32,650 nucleotides of DNA from JAWOJF01 sp046481785 (GTDB lineage: Bacteria; Bacteroidota; Ignavibacteria; Ignavibacteriales; Ignavibacteriaceae). A program made the position numbers and the translations under genes. The stretch is taken from the NCBI GenBank assembly GCA_046481785.1, contig JAWOJF010000207.1, forward strand, positions 1 to 32,650, in the 5' to 3' direction. This document shows positions 8,134-15,580 of the stretch, one piece after another. The notes beneath the pieces were generated by a model. It worked only from the letters and a program-made list of their open reading frames with translations. It had not been told where the DNA came from and ran no database searches. Positions within the stretch are counted from its first letter, which is position 1, and each line of letters begins with the position of its first letter.

Positions 8134-9168
8134 CTAAACTGCAGCAGCCTCCTGTTTGTTTAGATTAAATACTGATTTTCTGACTACAAGTTCGGGTTTT
8201 AAAGTAATTCTTTTTCTTTCACTCTTATTCTTACTTGCAATATTTTCAATAAGAAGCTTAACTGCTACTTCGCCCATCAGCTCGCGCGGTTGTTTTACTG
8301 CTGTTAATGGTGAAACCAGAAAAGGCGCAAAGTCAATATCATCAAATGCCACTATTGAAATATCATCCGGTATATGTAATTTTTCTTCAAAAATTGCTTC
8401 TAACACACCTAATGTAATTAAATCACTGGTTGAAAAAATTGCTGTTGGACGCGTCTCAAGGTTCAGCAATATTTTAGTCTCTATATAACCGTTTTCTTTT
8501 CTGAAATCATTCCCTACAATAAAGTTTTCATTTATTGGAATGTCATGTTTTCTTAAAACATCTTTATATCCATTTACACGGGCATTATTTGTGTATGTGT
8601 TGGGAAGGCCCTGAATAATAGCTATTTTGGTGTGCCCCAGGCTGATTAAATGTTCAACCGCATCAGAAGCACCTGAATAATTATCAACAATTACAGAATT
8701 TGTATTTAGCTGATCTATGCACCTGTCAAGCAGTACCACCGGCTTATTCAGGTTTAATAATTCTTCAATATGTTTATATTTTGTACCGATAGGCATAATG
8801 ATATAACCATCAATTCCTTTTCGCCTAAGAAGTTCAATCTGCTCTATTTCAGTTGTAATATTTTCATTAGTGCTGCATACAATAAGGCTGTAACCAAACT
8901 GATATGCCTGTGTTTGTATTACATGAGTTATGTAAGCAAAAAAGGGATTAGAAATATCAGGAACTACCAACCCGATTGTGTGAGTTTTATTTAACCTGAG
9001 TCCGCGGGCAAGTTCATTGGGATGATAATTCAGCTCTTTTGCAGCATGCATTACCAACTCTACAGTTGACTGGCTGATCCTGTATTTTGGTGCTTTATTA
9101 TTCAACACCCGCGAAACTGTTGATACAGAAACGCCTGACTTATGAGCTATATCTAGTAATGTTACCAT
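8134..9168 (-). CDS. LacI-family transcriptional regulator
   Basis: A 344-residue regulator with the N-terminal LacI helix-turn-helix (TLLDIAHKSGVSVSTVSRVL, residues 3-22) and the hinge-helix region ending NELARGLRL. The periplasmic-binding-protein-like effector domain follows (TIGLVVPDISNPFFAYI, then GYIIMPIG, VDNYSGASDAVEHLISLGH, and PDDISIVAFDDIDFAPFLVSPLTAV near the C-terminus). All are standard for the family. I chose the ATG at 9168. A TTG four codons earlier (9180) would begin inside the operator-like site. The gene is immediately upstream of, and co-directional with, the sugar ABC operon, so it is the likely local repressor, released by a sugar taken up by that importer. Operator copies before both genes suggest autoregulation. 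Confidence 0.93.
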   Translation of the reverse strand: MVTLLDIAHKSGVSVSTVSRVLNNKAPKYRISQSTVELVMHAAKELNYHPNELARGLRLNKTHTIGLVVPDISNPFFAYITHVIQTQAYQFGYSLIVCSTNENITTEIEQIELLRRKGIDGYIIMPIGTKYKHIEELLNLNKPVVLLDRCIDQLNTNSVIVDNYSGASDAVEHLISLGHTKIAIIQGLPNTYTNNARVNGYKDVLRKHDIPINENFIVGNDFRKENGYIETKILLNLETRPTAIFSTSDLITLGVLEAIFEEKLHIPDDISIVAFDDIDFAPFLVSPLTAVKQPRELMGEVAVKLLIENIASKNKSERKRITLKPELVVRKSVFNLNKQEAAAV

Positions 9169-9174
9169 AAATTT

Positions 9175-9190
9175 GCACAATCGTTTGCAT
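9175..9190. promoter_or_regulatory. Probable LacI-family operator of lacI itself
   Basis: CAATCGTTTGC at 9178-9188 is identical to the 11-mer at 8095-8105. It lies 10-20 bases before the chosen lacI ATG, where a ribosome site would normally be, so a bound repressor would block both transcription and access to the leader. The surrounding TGCA at 9187-9190 mirrors part of GCACAA at 9175-9180, extending the dyad weakly. Confidence 0.65.
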
Positions 9191-9318
9191 GAACTTACCT
9201 TTTTGAAATATTAATGTCAAGAAAAAAATGCGTGACTTTTTTAAAATTGTTTTTAAAAATAGTATTTAAGGTTCGAATCAGAAATTTTGGAGATTATTTT
9301 GAGAGGATACGAATAGTT

Positions 9319-10101
9319 TTAACTACCCTTAAATTCGGCCTTCCTTTTTTCCAGGAATGCAGATGTTCCTTCTTTGGCGTCTTCTGTGCCGCAGCAAAGT
9401 GCAAACAATCCGGCTTCGTAATTTTGCCCTTCTTTTGCGGATAGTTCATCTACTATATTTACAACTTTTATAGCCTGCTTAACTGCATACGGCGCCTTAC
9501 CGGCTATTTTATTTGCCATTTCCAGAGCTTTAACTAAAAGCTCAGACTGAGGGTAAACATGATTTGCAAGCCCCAGCCGGAAAGCTTCATTTGCATCAAT
9601 CATATCACCGGTAAGAATATATTCCATAGCCCTCCCGGAGTTTATTAACCTGGTTAAGCGTTGTGAGCCGCCATAACCGGGAATAATCCCAAGATTAACT
9701 TCAGGCTGTCCAAATTTAGCATTCTCTGATGCAAGCCGGATATGGCATGCCAATGCAAGTTCACATCCGCCGCCAAGTGCAAAACCGTTTACTGCTGCTA
9801 TAACAGGCTTATCTAAATTTTCAATAATATTAAAAACTCCCTGCCCGTATTCCGCAAATTCCTTTGCTGAAATCTCATTTAGTTTATTTAACTCGGAAAT
9901 ATCAGCTCCGGCTACAAAGGCTTTTTCACCGCTGCCTGTTAATATAACCGCAGAAACTGACTCGTCATTATTTATTTCAGTAAAAAGAGAATTCAGTTCA
10001 CTCATTGTTTGACTATTTAAAGCATTCAGTTTATCGGGACGGTTAATCCTTACAATGGCAACAGAATCTTTTTTTTCAAGGAGAAGATTTTGATAATTCA
10101 T
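9319..10101 (-). CDS. Enoyl-CoA hydratase (crotonase family)
   Basis: A 260-residue crotonase. With the start at the ATG at 10101, preceded by GAGGT, the protein begins MNYQNLLLEK. An ATG 21 bases upstream has no ribosome site and would overlap the preceding gene. The oxyanion-hole segments AFVAGADI (residues 61-68) and NGFALGGGCE are intact. The two catalytic glutamates of true hydratases are present at the expected 20-residue spacing (Glu114 in GGGCE, Glu134 in GQPE). The YGGSQRLTRL and AMEYILTGD blocks also match. It should hydrate short-chain trans-2-enoyl-CoA in beta-oxidation, butanoate or amino-acid catabolism. It is 7 bases after a small barrel-protein gene, and no other fatty-acid gene is adjacent, so the pathway cannot be fixed. 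Confidence 0.93.
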   Translation of the reverse strand: MNYQNLLLEKKDSVAIVRINRPDKLNALNSQTMSELNSLFTEINNDESVSAVILTGSGEKAFVAGADISELNKLNEISAKEFAEYGQGVFNIIENLDKPVIAAVNGFALGGGCELALACHIRLASENAKFGQPEVNLGIIPGYGGSQRLTRLINSGRAMEYILTGDMIDANEAFRLGLANHVYPQSELLVKALEMANKIAGKAPYAVKQAIKVVNIVDELSAKEGQNYEAGLFALCCGTEDAKEGTSAFLEKRKAEFKGS

Positions 10102-10108
10102 ATAACCT

Positions 10109-10693
10109 CTAAAAAATGACATACAATGGAAGTCTTACCTTCAGATCTACCGCTACATTCTGACTGGTTTCAAAATAGTTGTACGTGGCAAGAATTTCCA
10201 TCATAAACATTGAAACACCTGCGCCTACACTAACACCTAGCTTGGAGTTTTCTTCAATGTAATTGCTTCTCCCGGAGCCGGGTTTAAATTCATGCAGCCT
10301 GTTGTAGTAATTAAAAGCTGCCGATGCTTCCACTATAGGTATTAATAAAAATATATTCTCCAAAAAAGGCGGGAAATAGTATCTTATACCCATATTAACT
10401 GGAAGAATATTTGTTGAAAGATTAGAATGGTCGGTTGACTGATAGTAATCCAACGACCCGGGATACTGTTCAAATCCTACTTTTGCAAATATGAAGAAAG
10501 GCAGATATTCATTATCTGTATATGACAGTTCAATATTAAAGCCATAACCTAAATCAGTTGAATTAGCAAAATAACTTATTGGCAGACGGGGACCAACACC
10601 AAAGGCTACAAATACTCCCCTGGCTTTATCTGCAGGTAATATGTTTGTTTGCAATGTTGATACTAAAAACAGCAGTAACAAAATCTTTTTCAT
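10109..10693 (-). CDS. Small outer-membrane beta-barrel-like protein, unknown
   Basis: A 194-residue protein with a signal peptide (MKKILLLLFLVSTLQTNILPA) and about eight amphipathic strand-like segments such as VFVAFGVGPRLPISYF, GYGFNIELSYTD, NMGIRYYFPPF and LGVSVGAGVSMF. It ends in a terminal strand LPLYVIF with a C-terminal phenylalanine. This fits a small eight-stranded outer-membrane barrel, though I cannot name a family. It is first in a two-gene unit with the enoyl-CoA hydratase, 7 bases apart, an odd pairing with no obvious functional link. Confidence 0.65.
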   Translation of the reverse strand: MKKILLLLFLVSTLQTNILPADKARGVFVAFGVGPRLPISYFANSTDLGYGFNIELSYTDNEYLPFFIFAKVGFEQYPGSLDYYQSTDHSNLSTNILPVNMGIRYYFPPFLENIFLLIPIVEASAAFNYYNRLHEFKPGSGRSNYIEENSKLGVSVGAGVSMFMMEILATYNYFETSQNVAVDLKVRLPLYVIF

Positions 10694-11034
10694 TTATTCT
10701 TTCTATTGATAAAAGAAAAATACAAAATAATATTCTTTCCTAAAATGATAGGCATTGCAATAGCTTTGTACCGGCTAACTGAATCTTCAGGATAATATCA
10801 TCCTGTTTTTTATTGCTTAAAAGAAGTATGGATTTTACTATTTCCTCTTAATATAATTACAACTTAATGATTGTGCCGGACAAATAAATATCTACCCGCT
10901 CACATTTTTATACTTTAATATTAAATTATTTGCCAAAGTACGTTTAATTTAAGTTTTTCTTGCTTATTTTTGCTTTAACAAATTCTTCCTTCGGGATCTA
11001 ATCAATAATTATTTTTATAAAAATTAAAGTTTCT
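10694..11034. other. Divergent intergenic region between barrel gene and pepF
   Basis: 341 bases without a gene between divergently transcribed genes, so it must hold promoters in both directions. It is very AT-rich. The only clear structure is a small hairpin followed by a T tract on the plus strand (10788-10811, listed separately). No credible short coding frame with a ribosome site was seen. Confidence 0.6.
10788..10811 (+). terminator. Terminator-like hairpin without an upstream plus-strand gene
   Basis: CAGGAT (10788-10793) pairs with ATCCTG (10800-10805) over a six-base loop and is followed by six T residues. The 6-bp stem is short, so this is a weak candidate. The neighbouring gene to its left is on the minus strand, so if real it would end a small non-coding transcript or act in a long pepF leader. 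Confidence 0.3.
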
Positions 11035-12870
11035 ATGTTTAAACCTAATATACTTTTTGCTCCTCATTCAGGCTCACAGATAATTTCCCGTGAAAATATT
11101 GATGATATGTATAAGTGGGATCTGACTCATATATACTCATCTGATGAAGAATGGGAAAAAGATTTTCAGTGGATTGAAAATAATCTTAATAAATATAAAG
11201 ATTTTATAGACACCCTGGCTGCAAGTCCTCAAAACCTGTTAAACTGTCTTAAGTTTGATGATGAAACCGGGATAAAACTTGAGCGTCTTTATCTTTATTC
11301 AATGCTTTCTAAAGATAGTGATATGAGGGTAACAAAATACCAGGCTTCTGATGACCGGATAAAAGGGCTTTATGCAAAAGTTTCAACGGCAGCTTCATTC
11401 ATCCGCCCTGAATTGTTAAATATACCCGAAAATATGCTATGGGAAATGGTAGAAAAAGAACCCGCTCTTGAAATATACAGGCATCTGTTTAATGATCTTT
11501 TAAGAACAAAAGCTCATACTCTTTCAAAAGAACAGGAAGAAATACTTTCTCTGGCAGGCGAAATAACTTTAGCACCATATAACACATATTCAATTTTTAC
11601 AAACTCAGATTTAAAATTTTCCAGCGTTAAGGATGAGGAAGGTAATGATACAGAAATATCTCATGCCCGGTTTTACGCTGCTATGTATTCAAAAAACAGG
11701 AGCTTCAGGCAGCGGGTTTTCCATAGTTATTATAAACCTTATATAGAATTTGCAAATACTATTACTACACTGTTTAACGGAAATCTGAAAACAAATATCT
11801 TCAATGCAAAAGCAAGAAAATACGGCTCTGCACGTGAAGCTGCACTTGACAGGAATAATATTCCGCTTTCAGTTTACGACAATCTTATTGAAGCTGCCAA
11901 TAACAGTCTGGAACCTCTTCACAGGTGGGGAGAATTAAAAAAGAAAATATTAAAAATAGATGAGCTGCATCCTTATGATGTTTATATAAGTATTTTCTCA
12001 AATAAATCAGAGAAAAAATATTCCTATGAAGAAGGCAAAGAAATAGTCCTTAATTCTCTGAAACATCTCGGTGATGATTACCTGGCATCAATAAAAACAG
12101 CATTTAGTAACAGGTGGATAGATGTTTATGAAACTCCTTCAAAAAGGAGCGGTGCATATTCATCCGGAACTACCTTCGGCGTGCATCCATATGTACTTCT
12201 TAACTGGACTGACCTGCTTAACGACGTTTTTACATTAAGTCATGAGATGGGGCACAATATGCACTCATATTATACAGGGAACTCGCAGCCTTATCCCTAC
12301 GCTAATTACACAATTTTTCTTGCAGAAGTAGCCTCTACATTTAATGAAAGCCTGCTGCTGGATTACCTTATAGAAAATTCATCTGACAAAAATGAGAAAC
12401 TTTACCTGCTGGAAAAATATCTTAATAATATTACATCCACCTTCTACAGGCAGACAATGTTCGCTGAGTTTGAAAGCCTTGTATATGATAAAGTGGAAAA
12501 TGGAGAAGCGCTTACGGCAGATGTTTTGAGAAAACTTTATAAGGATATGTATCAGAAATACTGGGGCCCGGCAATGGTTATTGATGAAGAGGAGGAATAC
12601 ACGTGGGCAAGAATACCCCATTTCTATTATAACTTTTATGTTTACCAGTATGCCACAGGCTACGCCGCATCCGAAGTGCTTGCGCATAAGGTAAAGCATG
12701 AGGGTAAACCGGCTGTTGAAAAATATTTGAACTTTTTAAAATCTGGAAGTTCCGATTATTCAATTAATATTCTTAAAGCCGCCGGTGTTGATATGAATTC
12801 ACCTGAACCGGTAATTGCCACAACCCGTAAGATGATATCGCTGCTTGATGAAGTGGAATCTTTATTATAG
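11035..12870 (+). CDS. pepF: Oligoendopeptidase F (M3B metallopeptidase)
   Basis: A 611-residue protein of normal length for PepF. The zinc motif HEMGH is at residues 403-407 (LSHEMGHNMHSYYTG), with the third ligand glutamate in the conserved AEVASTFNE segment about 25 residues later. The N-terminus has the typical YKWDLTHIYSSDEEWEKDF block, and the region KYGSAREAALDRNNIPLSVYDNL before the catalytic domain is also characteristic. The C-terminal PHFYYNFYVYQYATG is a substrate-binding signature. The enzyme is cytoplasmic and cleaves short peptides, recycling peptides from protein turnover. The ATG at 11035 has no clear ribosome site. The gene ends 11 bases from a convergent gene. Confidence 0.95.
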   Translation: MFKPNILFAPHSGSQIISRENIDDMYKWDLTHIYSSDEEWEKDFQWIENNLNKYKDFIDTLAASPQNLLNCLKFDDETGIKLERLYLYSMLSKDSDMRVTKYQASDDRIKGLYAKVSTAASFIRPELLNIPENMLWEMVEKEPALEIYRHLFNDLLRTKAHTLSKEQEEILSLAGEITLAPYNTYSIFTNSDLKFSSVKDEEGNDTEISHARFYAAMYSKNRSFRQRVFHSYYKPYIEFANTITTLFNGNLKTNIFNAKARKYGSAREAALDRNNIPLSVYDNLIEAANNSLEPLHRWGELKKKILKIDELHPYDVYISIFSNKSEKKYSYEEGKEIVLNSLKHLGDDYLASIKTAFSNRWIDVYETPSKRSGAYSSGTTFGVHPYVLLNWTDLLNDVFTLSHEMGHNMHSYYTGNSQPYPYANYTIFLAEVASTFNESLLLDYLIENSSDKNEKLYLLEKYLNNITSTFYRQTMFAEFESLVYDKVENGEALTADVLRKLYKDMYQKYWGPAMVIDEEEEYTWARIPHFYYNFYVYQYATGYAASEVLAHKVKHEGKPAVEKYLNFLKSGSSDYSINILKAAGVDMNSPEPVIATTRKMISLLDEVESLL

Positions 12871-12881
12871 CGTATGTTAAG

Positions 12882-13511
12882 TCACAACAAAGAATGATAC
12901 TCCGGTTCATTTTCTGCCTCAGTCTGCTCCGGGATCAACTCATTAATTATTTTATCAAGCAAATCATACTCACGCTTCATTATCAAAGATTCAGATAAAT
13001 ATCTTGCCTTCTCCCTGATGTTTTCAAGTTCAGCCTTCCCATACAAAATAAAGATCTTTTTCAGCCTTTCTTTTATATCCTGATATCCCAGAGCCTTAGA
13101 ATCAGGCCTGGATTTTTTAGTCATTTGAAGATTTTCAAGAAAGGCTCTTTCTCTTGATGATGCATAAAAATTACCAATTATTTTTATATCATCTTCATCA
13201 GGGCCTTTTCCTTCCAGAAAATTAATAGTTATTCCGGGTAATCTGATTTTTTTTGTGTAAGAATGTGTAACAAAAATCTGGTTTGTAATAGTAGGCTTTA
13301 TCTCAAATGCAGAGCGGTGGCTTAAAACTGCTTCCGGGTAAAGATTGCTTAAAATTTTAAATAAATTTCTCCTTATGATTACAGAAATTTCATCGGTGAA
13401 ATTAGTGGTATAAAGCCGCGGGGAGATTTTTTTTATTTGATGCCCCTTAAGCATCTTTTTTATTTTGTATGCCGCAGCGGCATCTGATGAGCCAAAGACT
13501 ATTTCACTCAT
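12882..13511 (-). CDS. AbiEi-like N-terminal domain of Fic-type protein, Fic domain absent
   Basis: A 209-residue protein. Residues 10-65 form a winged-helix region of the AbiEi antitoxin type (KKISPRLYTTNFTDEISVII, then RRNLFKILSNLYPEAVLSHRSAFE). Continuing blocks (IRLPGITINFLEGKGPDEDD, FYASSRERAFLENL, IKERLKKIFILYGKAELENIR) match, from my memory of the family, the long N-terminal extension carried by many bacterial Fic-family proteins. In those proteins a Fic domain with an HPFxxGNGR motif follows. Here translation stops at the domain boundary and no Fic motif exists in the remaining sequence, where pepF converges 11 bases away. It could be a stand-alone antitoxin or regulator, or a remnant of a truncated Fic gene. 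No AbiEii-type toxin gene is adjacent. Confidence 0.65.
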   Translation of the reverse strand: MSEIVFGSSDAAAAYKIKKMLKGHQIKKISPRLYTTNFTDEISVIIRRNLFKILSNLYPEAVLSHRSAFEIKPTITNQIFVTHSYTKKIRLPGITINFLEGKGPDEDDIKIIGNFYASSRERAFLENLQMTKKSRPDSKALGYQDIKERLKKIFILYGKAELENIREKARYLSESLIMKREYDLLDKIINELIPEQTEAENEPEYHSLL

Positions 13512-13780
13512 TTTGGAAAATTTTTGTAATTATTCAGGTATTTTCTATAATTATAATTTACCAAATAAAAAGATATTTTTCAAAATTTTTCCACAAAGAG
13601 AAAAAATAAGAGTCTAAAATTTTCCATTATATAATTTTATTACAATAATTTTCCAGAATAATATCAAATATGCCGTTTTTTGCTTATTCTGGGGCTTCTT
13701 TATTATTCTCTTGTTAAGATACTTATACATTTATAGATTTCCCACCGGCTTTTAACAAATTATATCAGGAACTCATAAAA

Positions 13781-14794
13781 ATGAAAATTTATGCTAAAAA
13801 GGACTTAAATGAATTCCATCAGTCACTAACTTATGATGATATCAGCCTTATACCTACCGAAATTTCCAGAGTAAAATCACGGACTGAAGCCGGTACAAGC
13901 TGTAATTTCTTAGGGGTTGATCTCGCACTGCCGGTAATATCCAGCCCCATGGATACAGTATCAGGAATGGAGATGGCATCCGCATTAACTGATTTAGGCT
14001 GTCTTGGAATCCTTAATCGTTTTGATTCTTCACTAAATGAAATTTTATCAGGAAAAAATAAAGATAATATAAGGGGAGTCTCTGTTGCCTTAAATACGCC
14101 CCTTGATGTAGTTGAAAAACTCGCTTCGGAAAGCTTTATTATTTGTATTGATACTGCAAATGCCAATAACAAGGAAGTACTATATAAAACAGAAGATATA
14201 AAAAAGAGATTTGATGTAAAAATCCTGGTTGGAAATATAGCCCATGGTGCAACATTAAAACAGCTTGAGGATTCAGGGGCAGATGCAGTACGGGTTGGAA
14301 TTGGAAGCGGCAGTGTTTGCAGTACTTCAATACAGACAGGCATAGGAATAGGGCAGGTTTCATCATTATTGAATGTTCTTTTTGCAAGAGAAAAGGATAA
14401 TTTAAAGATTAGAATAATTGCAGATGGTGGTATTAAGAGCGCAGGAGATATTGCCAAAGCAATTGCCCTTGGCGCCGATGCTGTTATGCTGGGCAGAATG
14501 CTTTCGGGCACAAGGGAAACTCCCGGTGAAATTATAAAATATAACGGACAGTTGTGGAAAAAATACCGCGGCTCCGCCTCATTTGGTGTAAAGATGAGGA
14601 ATGAGTTTATTGAAGGCGAAGAGACAATGGTTGCATATAAAGGAACGGTTAAAAATGTAATTGATGGTATCTCCGACGGACTGAGAAGCTCAATGAGTTA
14701 TATGAACTGTTTTAACCTGGATGAACTGAGAAAGACAGACACATTTGCAGTATTAAGTAACAGCTCGTACCTTGAAAGACTGCCGAAAATGTAA
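13781..14794 (+). CDS. IMP dehydrogenase/GMP reductase family enzyme, no CBS domains
   Basis: A 337-residue (beta/alpha)8 enzyme. Family blocks are clear: LTYDDISLIP (residues 16-25), PVISSPMDTVSGMEMASAL, the catalytic-loop GIGSGSVCSTS with the nucleophile Cys180, ADGGIKSAGDIAKAIALGAD, and YKGTV...GLRSSMSY. The two CBS domains of standard IMPDH (about 490 aa) are missing. The flap before EGEE is short and lacks the Arg-Tyr dyad IMPDH uses for hydrolysis, which favours GMP reductase (GMP + NADPH to IMP + NH3). In other respects (GTRETPGE) it looks closer to IMPDH. The threonines after Cys in the usual C-T-T are here S and T, followed by S rather than R. I favour a GMP-reductase-like role, but the reaction is not settled by sequence. 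The gene is monocistronic. Confidence 0.8.
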   Translation: MKIYAKKDLNEFHQSLTYDDISLIPTEISRVKSRTEAGTSCNFLGVDLALPVISSPMDTVSGMEMASALTDLGCLGILNRFDSSLNEILSGKNKDNIRGVSVALNTPLDVVEKLASESFIICIDTANANNKEVLYKTEDIKKRFDVKILVGNIAHGATLKQLEDSGADAVRVGIGSGSVCSTSIQTGIGIGQVSSLLNVLFAREKDNLKIRIIADGGIKSAGDIAKAIALGADAVMLGRMLSGTRETPGEIIKYNGQLWKKYRGSASFGVKMRNEFIEGEETMVAYKGTVKNVIDGISDGLRSSMSYMNCFNLDELRKTDTFAVLSNSSYLERLPKM

Positions 14795-14800
14795 TTATGG

Positions 14801-14830
14801 TGCAGGAACATGCCCGGACATGTTCCTGCA
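14801..14830. terminator. Bidirectional hairpin between convergent genes
   Basis: TGCAGGAACATG (14801-14812) and CATGTTCCTGCA (14819-14830) form a perfect 12-bp stem with loop CCCGGA. It sits between the 3' ends of the IMPDH/GMPR gene and yajQ, the usual place for a shared terminator. Neither side has a proper T tract, so it may act as an RNA-stabilising or Rho-independent-like end of low efficiency. Confidence 0.55.
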
Positions 14831-14839
14831 TACTTAAGA

Positions 14840-15337
14840 TTATTTCATGTTAACAAACTGTGCGGGAAAATCAAAATCGGCTTCTTTAACTAATTTAATT
14901 ACAGCCTGAAGATCATCTATTTTAGGTGCCTGTATACGCACCTGCTCATCCTGGATCTGCACATTTACCTTTAATTTTGATTCTTTAATAAGAGTGGTAA
15001 TTTTTTTTGCATTCTCTTTTGAAATGCCGCTCTGAAGGTCAACTTTTTGTTTTATCCTTCCCCCTGCTGCAGTTTCCGGTTCATTAAACTTTAATGCTTT
15101 TACCGAAATACCTCTGCGTATAAATTTTGTTTCAAGAATATCAATGCTTGCTTTTAGAGCATAGTCATCTTTGGTATTTATAATAATATTTTTATCTTTT
15201 TTATTCAGCTCAACAGATGTATTGGCATCTTTTAAATCATATCTCTGGTGAATTTCTTTTAATGCCTGGTTAATTGCATTATCAGCCTCCTGTAAATCAA
15301 TTTCAGATACTATATCAAACGTATGATTTTGTGCCAT
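14840..15337 (-). CDS. yajQ: YajQ family nucleotide-binding protein
   Basis: A 165-residue protein matching the YajQ/DUF520 family over its full length: HTFDIVSEIDLQEADNAINQ at the start, then EIHQRYDLKDANTSVELN, IRRGISVKALKF, and the end motif VRIQAPKIDDLQAVIKLVKE, then DFDFPAQFVN. The family has two RNA-binding-like alpha/beta domains and binds nucleotides; in Xanthomonas a member binds cyclic di-GMP and acts as a transcriptional co-regulator. Here the specific ligand is unproven. It is monocistronic and convergent with the IMPDH/GMPR-family gene. Confidence 0.93.
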   Translation of the reverse strand: MAQNHTFDIVSEIDLQEADNAINQALKEIHQRYDLKDANTSVELNKKDKNIIINTKDDYALKASIDILETKFIRRGISVKALKFNEPETAAGGRIKQKVDLQSGISKENAKKITTLIKESKLKVNVQIQDEQVRIQAPKIDDLQAVIKLVKEADFDFPAQFVNMK

Positions 15338-15580
15338 GATATTCCCTATAAAGTTTTTTCCAAAATTAGAATCTTTTAAGAAGAAAAGAAAGAAAGCATG
15401 TCATATAGAATAAATTTTCCGGAAAATATACCTTAAGAGTTAGTTTATCCTGTTCCCTGTGGAAATATCTCTCCTCTTGGAATGTTTTGAGATAATTTAT
15501 TTATTAAAATACACACCTGCACATCGGTACTTAAATGCTTTTTATTTATTTTTCAGGTGACCGGTATAATATATTCCGGC

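Noticed and set aside
8156..8488. 110-residue frame antisense to lacI
   Set aside because: Opposite a full-length, motif-complete regulator; no ribosome site and no recognisable domain.
13831..14511. 226-residue open frame antisense to the IMPDH/GMPR-family gene
   Set aside because: It lies wholly opposite a well-supported enzyme gene, is serine/proline/threonine-rich as expected from the reverse reading of this gene, and has no family motif.
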